NCBI GenBank assembly: GCA_964520325.1 | Contig: CAZFOB010000028.1 | Location: 1 to 34,446 of the forward strand | Direction of reading: 5' to 3' | Source: CAZFOB01 sp964520325 | Lineage (GTDB): Bacteria > Actinomycetota > JAICYB01 | DNA length: 34,446 nucleotides | Part shown: positions 31,301 to 34,446 of the stretch, piece after piece | Position numbering within the stretch: the stretch's first letter is position 1 | How the letters are laid out: every line of letters starts with the position of its first letter | Notes under the pieces: model-generated | What the model was told of the DNA's origin: nothing | Databases searched by the model: none | Seen by the model: the letters and a program-made list of their open reading frames with translations, nothing else | Program-made: the position numbers and the translations under genes

Positions 31301-32881
31301 GTGAGTTCGATCACACCGATGAAGGCCCGCAACATCTTGTTCATCACGACAGATCAGCAGCGCTTCGACTCTCTTCGTTGCAACGGCGGAACCATCGCGC
31401 GCACACCGGTCATCGACAAGCTGGCCGCCGATGGCATCAACTACAGCCGCGCACACAACCAGAATGTCGTCTGCATGCCGTCCCGCTCGACGATGATCAC
31501 CGGACAGTACGTGCGCACGCACGGCGTCAACGCCAATGGCGTGCCGCTCCCGGAGGATGCCCCGAGCATCGCCGCCCATCTCCACGAGCACGGCTACCGC
31601 ACAGCGTTGCTCGGCAAGGCCCACTTCCAGCCCGGCTTCGACCGCGAACGCAAGTGGATCGAGAACCGCATGGCAGCTGAGGGTTACACCGGTCCGTACC
31701 GCGGGTTCGAGCACCTCGAGCTCGCGCTGCACACGCCAGGGTTCGCCGGCTTCGCGATCCAGCACTACGGCAAATGGCTGGCCGACAACTTCCCAGACGA
31801 GATGACCGGGTTCGCGCCATTGCTCTCAGCCGAACCGGGCGGCGACACCGGTGCGCCGGAGACGACGCACAACCCCGTTCCGCGCGAGCACTACCACACC
31901 GACTGGGTCGCCGACCGCACGATCGCGTGGCTCGACGCGCTCGATGCGGACGAGCGTTGGTTCTGCTGGATGAGCTTCCCGGACCCGCATCATCCGTGGG
32001 ATCCGCCGTCCTCCGAGCTGCACCGCGTGAACTGGCGCGACCTCGACCTGCCGCCGGGACATCCCGGGTCGCGCGAGAAGGTCGTCGAGGTCTTGTCGCA
32101 GAAGCCGCGGCACTGGCTCGACTGGTACGAGGGACGCTTCGCGAACTACGAGGGCGGGCCGCGGACGTTCGTCCCGCACGAGATGACTCACGATCAAGTG
32201 CGCGAGATCAACGCGATGACGCACATCGAGAACGAGCTCATCGACGAAGCGTGCGGACGCGTGCTGAAGCGCATCACCGAACGCGGCTGGCTCGCCGACA
32301 CGGATGTGTTCTTCACGTCCGACCATGGCGAGCTCCAGGGCGACTTCGGGCTGATGTTCAAAGGGCCGTACCACACCGACGCACTCATGCGGGTCCCGCT
32401 GGTGTGGCGTCCGGCGCCATCGGCCGGTGTCGTCCACGCCGACGTGGCCGATCCCGTTGGGCTGCTCGATCTTGCTCCGACGTTCTGCTCGATCGCGGAC
32501 GTGCCCGTGCCGGAGTGGGTCCAAGGCCGGGCGCTCCCGACCGATCCGGGGACCGGACGTGACTACGTCCTCACCGAATGGGACAGCCAGATGCGCAACT
32601 GCGGGATGCACCTGCGGACGATCTACCGCGACGGCTGGATCTGCACTGCGTACGGGGCGTCGTCGAACGACGGGTTATGGGGACGTCCCGACCGGGCGAT
32701 GGAGATCGTCTACGAAGGAACCGAGGGCGAGCTGTATAACGTCGACGACGACCCACACCAATGGCACAACCGCTGGGACGACCCGGCGTACGCCGCGGTC
32801 AAGAGCAACCTCGTCGCGTCGTTACACGACGAGCTGCCGCCGGAACGGGAGCCGAAGCTCTACCCCGAGGCGCCTACCTGA
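31301..32881 (+). CDS. Sulfatase family hydrolase
   Basis: This is a 526-residue type I sulfatase or phosphonate-monoester-hydrolase relative. Metal-site T-T-D-Q-Q-R lies at 16-21. The formylglycine motif C-M-P-S-R has Cys58 followed by S-T-M-I-T-G-Q-Y-V-R-T-H-G. The later metal pair is in T-S-D-H-G-E (D341, H342), and K-G-P-Y-H-T-D-A-L-M-R-V-P-L-V-W follows. Cys58 would need the formylglycine-generating enzyme, which is not in this window. The open frame extends to 31100 through IS256 debris. GTG 31301, eight bases after GGGGAAG, is preferred, with ATG 31319 as alternative. No signal peptide is visible, so it is probably cytoplasmic. The substrate, a sulfate or phosphate ester of a small molecule, is unknown. 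Confidence 0.9.
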   Translation: MSSITPMKARNILFITTDQQRFDSLRCNGGTIARTPVIDKLAADGINYSRAHNQNVVCMPSRSTMITGQYVRTHGVNANGVPLPEDAPSIAAHLHEHGYRTALLGKAHFQPGFDRERKWIENRMAAEGYTGPYRGFEHLELALHTPGFAGFAIQHYGKWLADNFPDEMTGFAPLLSAEPGGDTGAPETTHNPVPREHYHTDWVADRTIAWLDALDADERWFCWMSFPDPHHPWDPPSSELHRVNWRDLDLPPGHPGSREKVVEVLSQKPRHWLDWYEGRFANYEGGPRTFVPHEMTHDQVREINAMTHIENELIDEACGRVLKRITERGWLADTDVFFTSDHGELQGDFGLMFKGPYHTDALMRVPLVWRPAPSAGVVHADVADPVGLLDLAPTFCSIADVPVPEWVQGRALPTDPGTGRDYVLTEWDSQMRNCGMHLRTIYRDGWICTAYGASSNDGLWGRPDRAMEIVYEGTEGELYNVDDDPHQWHNRWDDPAYAAVKSNLVASLHDELPPEREPKLYPEAPT

Positions 32882-33240
32882 TCGAACCAGACATCGCGTC
32901 CGTCGATCATCCTCACGTCGAGGTACGCGTCGAACGTCGGTGCGAGTGGCGCGTCGCCGACGAGCCGCAGAACGATCACGTGAAGAGCATCGGGGACTGC
33001 GGCGTCGACCTCGTCCTTGAGCAGACGAACCACGCCGCCCTCGACGGAACCGTCGGCCGTGATGACGACGCTTGGTGCTTCCTCGAGTCCGACGATCCGG
33101 CACCCGGCCTGCGCGCACGCGATCTGCACGAACGCCCGCTCGGGGGCCGAGCCGAGGTGGACGCCGATCTCGTCGGTTCCGAATGCCCGTAAGTAGCGGG
33201 CCAGCCGGTCGGCCAGCGCGTCGGTGCCGTCGCGGCTCAT
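32860..33240 (-). CDS. Mini acyl-CoA-synthetase-like protein (126 residues)
   Basis: This protein resembles a short stretch of the N-terminal domain of acetyl-CoA synthetases. E-R-A-F-V-Q-I-A-C-A-Q-A-G-C-R matches the helix before the G-G-F-S loop. V-V-I-T-A-D-G then L-L-K-D-E-V-D-A-A-V matches the familiar T-A-D-G-x-x-R-G-x-x-x-x-L-K-x-x-V-D-E-A, and G-R-D-V-W-F-D matches the end of that region. The ATP-binding and thioester parts are absent, and the G-G-F-S segment is deleted. It is open from ATG 33240 to 32860, overlaps the sulfatase end by 22 bp on the opposite strand, and is divergent from 33267. It may be a trimmed regulatory relic or a real small protein; I favour an intact short gene, unknown function. 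Confidence 0.55.
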   Translation of the reverse strand: MSRDGTDALADRLARYLRAFGTDEIGVHLGSAPERAFVQIACAQAGCRIVGLEEAPSVVITADGSVEGGVVRLLKDEVDAAVPDALHVIVLRLVGDAPLAPTFDAYLDVRMIDGRDVWFDQVGASG

Positions 33241-33266
33241 ATGCTCACTCTTCCACGGGAGGCAAC

Positions 33267-33941
33267 ATGACCGAGTCCGTCGAGTTCTTCTTCGATCCGA
33301 TGTGTCCGTGGGCGTACCAGGCGTCCAAGTGGATCCGCGAGGTGGAGCAGCAGGTCGAGCTCGACATCACCTGGCGCTTCTTCTCGCTCGAGGAGATCAA
33401 CCGCGAAGAGGGGAAGAAGCATCCCTGGGAGCGTCCATGGTCGTACGGATGGGGACAGATGCGCGTCGGAGCACTGATCCGGCGGGAGCTCGGCAACGAC
33501 GCGCTCGATCGCTGGTACGCGGGGATCGGTGAATCGTTCTTCGAGCGCGCGACGGGCACGCACACTCCGGAGTCACACAAGGTGCGCATCACCGAGCTCG
33601 GCTTCGACTCTGAGCTCGTCGCTCGCGCGATCGCCGACGACACGACGACCGCCGACGTCAAGGCCGACCACGATCACGTGACGGGAACGTTCGCCGCGTT
33701 CGGTGTACCGACGCTCGTGTTCGAGAACGGCCGGGCTGTGTACGGGCCGGTGATCGCGCCGGCGCCCGTGGGGGCCGAAGCACTACGGCTGTGGGAGCTT
33801 ACGAAGCAGTGGTCGACGTTCCCGCAGCTGTACGAGATGTACACGCCGAAAACGCGGGCCGCGCAGGCCGAGATCGGGACGCTGTTCGCGCCGTACCTCC
33901 AGGCGCGAGCCTGGCGCACGATCCAGAACCCGGCTCCCTAG
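33267..33941 (+). CDS. DsbA-like thioredoxin-fold oxidoreductase (mycothiol-nitroreductase-related)
   Basis: This 224-residue protein starts at ATG 33267 behind GGGAGG. It begins V-E-F-F-F-D-P-M-C-P-W-A-Y, the active-site loop of the DsbA/2-hydroxychromene-carboxylate-isomerase family, continuing W-R-F-F-S-L-E-E-I-N-R. The cis-Pro segment F-G-V-P-T-L-V-F and the closing Y-G-P-V-I follow. It resembles the mycothiol-dependent nitroreductase group represented by Rv2466c, but that protein has C-P-W-C while this one has C-P-W-A. Only the first Cys is present, so a monothiol or glutathione-transferase-like mechanism is more likely than dithiol exchange. The adjacent minus-strand gene starts only 26 bp away, so the promoter must lie inside that gene. 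Confidence 0.85.
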   Translation: MTESVEFFFDPMCPWAYQASKWIREVEQQVELDITWRFFSLEEINREEGKKHPWERPWSYGWGQMRVGALIRRELGNDALDRWYAGIGESFFERATGTHTPESHKVRITELGFDSELVARAIADDTTTADVKADHDHVTGTFAAFGVPTLVFENGRAVYGPVIAPAPVGAEALRLWELTKQWSTFPQLYEMYTPKTRAAQAEIGTLFAPYLQARAWRTIQNPAP

Positions 33942-33960
33942 CACGAAGACTCGCCCTCTT

Positions 33961-34035
33961 GGGCGCCGTGGCGCAGCGGCACGCGCACCTCGACCACAAC
34001 CATGCGGTCGCAGGGTTCGATTCCTGCCGCGCCCA
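33961..34035 (+). tRNA. Degenerate tRNA-like sequence (probable tRNA pseudogene)
   Basis: The 75 bases fold partly like a tRNA: GGGCGC(C) at the 5' end against CGCGCCC near the 3' end, a four-pair D arm (GCGC/GCGC), and a T arm GCAGG/CCTGC enclosing TTCGATT. One base seems inserted after the acceptor 5' strand and one in the T loop. The anticodon stem pairs at only three of five positions and the loop lacks T33. No CCA is encoded. It is probably a decayed tRNA or an old attachment-site remnant; no amino acid can be assigned. Confidence 0.4.
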
Positions 34036-34041
34036 CTTCGG

Positions 34042-34066
34042 AAACCGCATCTGACTTGCGGTTTTT
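34042..34066 (+). terminator. Intrinsic terminator-like hairpin
   Basis: AAACCGC (34042-34048) pairs perfectly with GCGGTTT (34058-34064) across a nine-base loop, followed by TT. With the A-rich 5' arm it could work in both directions. It follows the tRNA-like element by six bases. The following 34067-34223 segment holds no recognisable gene. Confidence 0.6.
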
Positions 34067-34232
34067 GACTTGCACTGTCACTCCCTCCCCTGCTGTGTCC
34101 GTCCCCTTGCCGTTGAATTGCCGTTATATGCAAAGGACGTGACGCGATACGAGGAAGCAAGCGCCCGGCGGTGCAACAGCGCGAAGCGCGATCGGTTGCG
34201 ACAATGAATCCGCGCTGGCTAGGGTGAGCGCC

Positions 34233-34446
34233 GTGAGCGCCAGCGACGTGACCGACTTCCGCGCCAAGGAATTCGAGCGCGCGGACATGACGGGTGCTCG
34301 GTTCACAAACGTGACGTTCAAGGGGGCGACGTTCCGCGCATGTGAGTTGCAGCACGTCCGGATGCGCGGCGTCGAGATTTGGGATACCACACTCGACGGC
34401 GAGTTCCAGAACCTGGTCATCAACGGCGTGGACGTCGCGCCGTTGG
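34233..34446 (+). CDS. Pentapeptide-repeat protein, N-terminal part (cut by window end)
   Basis: A frame from GTG 34233 (or 34224) is open to the window edge, 71 codons. It reads A-D-M-T-G-A-R-F-T-N-V-T-F-K-G-A-T-F then C-E-L-Q-H-V-R-M-R-G-V-E-I, the A-(D/N)-L-x-x pentapeptide pattern. It is followed by L-V-I-N-G-V-D-V-A-P-L, the linker that in actinobacteria often precedes a DinB-like domain. AGGGTGAG lies just before the GTG at 34233. The DinB-like continuation is expected from family knowledge but not seen here. Confidence 0.75.
   Translation, partial: MSASDVTDFRAKEFERADMTGARFTNVTFKGATFRACELQHVRMRGVEIWDTTLDGEFQNLVINGVDVAPL

Overview
The window is high-GC bacterial DNA with many GTG starts, four-base ATGA/GTGA stop-start overlaps and actinobacterial-type families: a DUF2855 protein, an Ltp/SCP-x-like thiolase, TetR and GbsR/MarR regulators, and a DsbA-like protein of the kind found in mycothiol users. 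I infer an Actinomycetota chromosome. Nothing seen here fixes the genus.

Layout. (1) 1-4923, mostly minus strand: a secreted Ser/Pro-repeat protein, an SRPBCC/DUF2855 pair, a substrate-binding lipoprotein gene broken by one in-frame stop, and a TetR regulator. (2) 4950-13415, plus strand: a catabolic regulon of an alpha/beta hydrolase, acyl-CoA ligase, 51-residue protein plus amidase, SDR dehydrogenase, thiolase and substrate-binding lipoprotein. Three transcription units each begin with the same promoter design (TTGNNA, 17 bp, TACAGT), and each -10 is covered by the same roughly 22-bp palindrome, so the adjacent TetR protein probably controls all of them. (3) 13.4-16.7 kb: housekeeping and accessory genes (DUF1697, PhnB-like, GbsR/MarR, two DUF2867-like). 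(4) 16806-23250: a translationally coupled three-gene operon encoding a 1517-residue single-chain UvrA-like protein with four ATP-binding domains, an alpha/alpha-toroid (squalene-cyclase-like) protein and an intact FEN/5'-3' exonuclease-like nuclease. (5) 23.3-31.2 kb: an island of visibly lower GC bounded by gene and transposase debris (amine oxidase, IstB, IS3, IS256). Its core holds two tiny homologous Cys-rich peptide genes (C-x-C-C-x6-C-C), a MauE-like redox membrane protein and two ABC-transporter gene pairs. (6) 31.3-34.4 kb: sulfatase, a mini acyl-CoA-synthetase-like protein, a DsbA-like protein, a degenerate tRNA-like sequence and the start of a pentapeptide-repeat protein.

Two candidates for undescribed systems stand out. 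The first is the twin Cys-rich micropeptides with MauE and ABC exporters (25750-29497), which look like a small secreted, disulfide- or otherwise modified peptide system. The peptide genes are too short for ordinary gene callers, but their mutual conservation is mostly synonymous at the DNA level. The second is the fused double UvrA, toroid and FEN nuclease operon, which suggests a UvrB-independent DNA-lesion handling, drug-resistance or defence module. All family calls come from reading motifs by eye; no database search was run.
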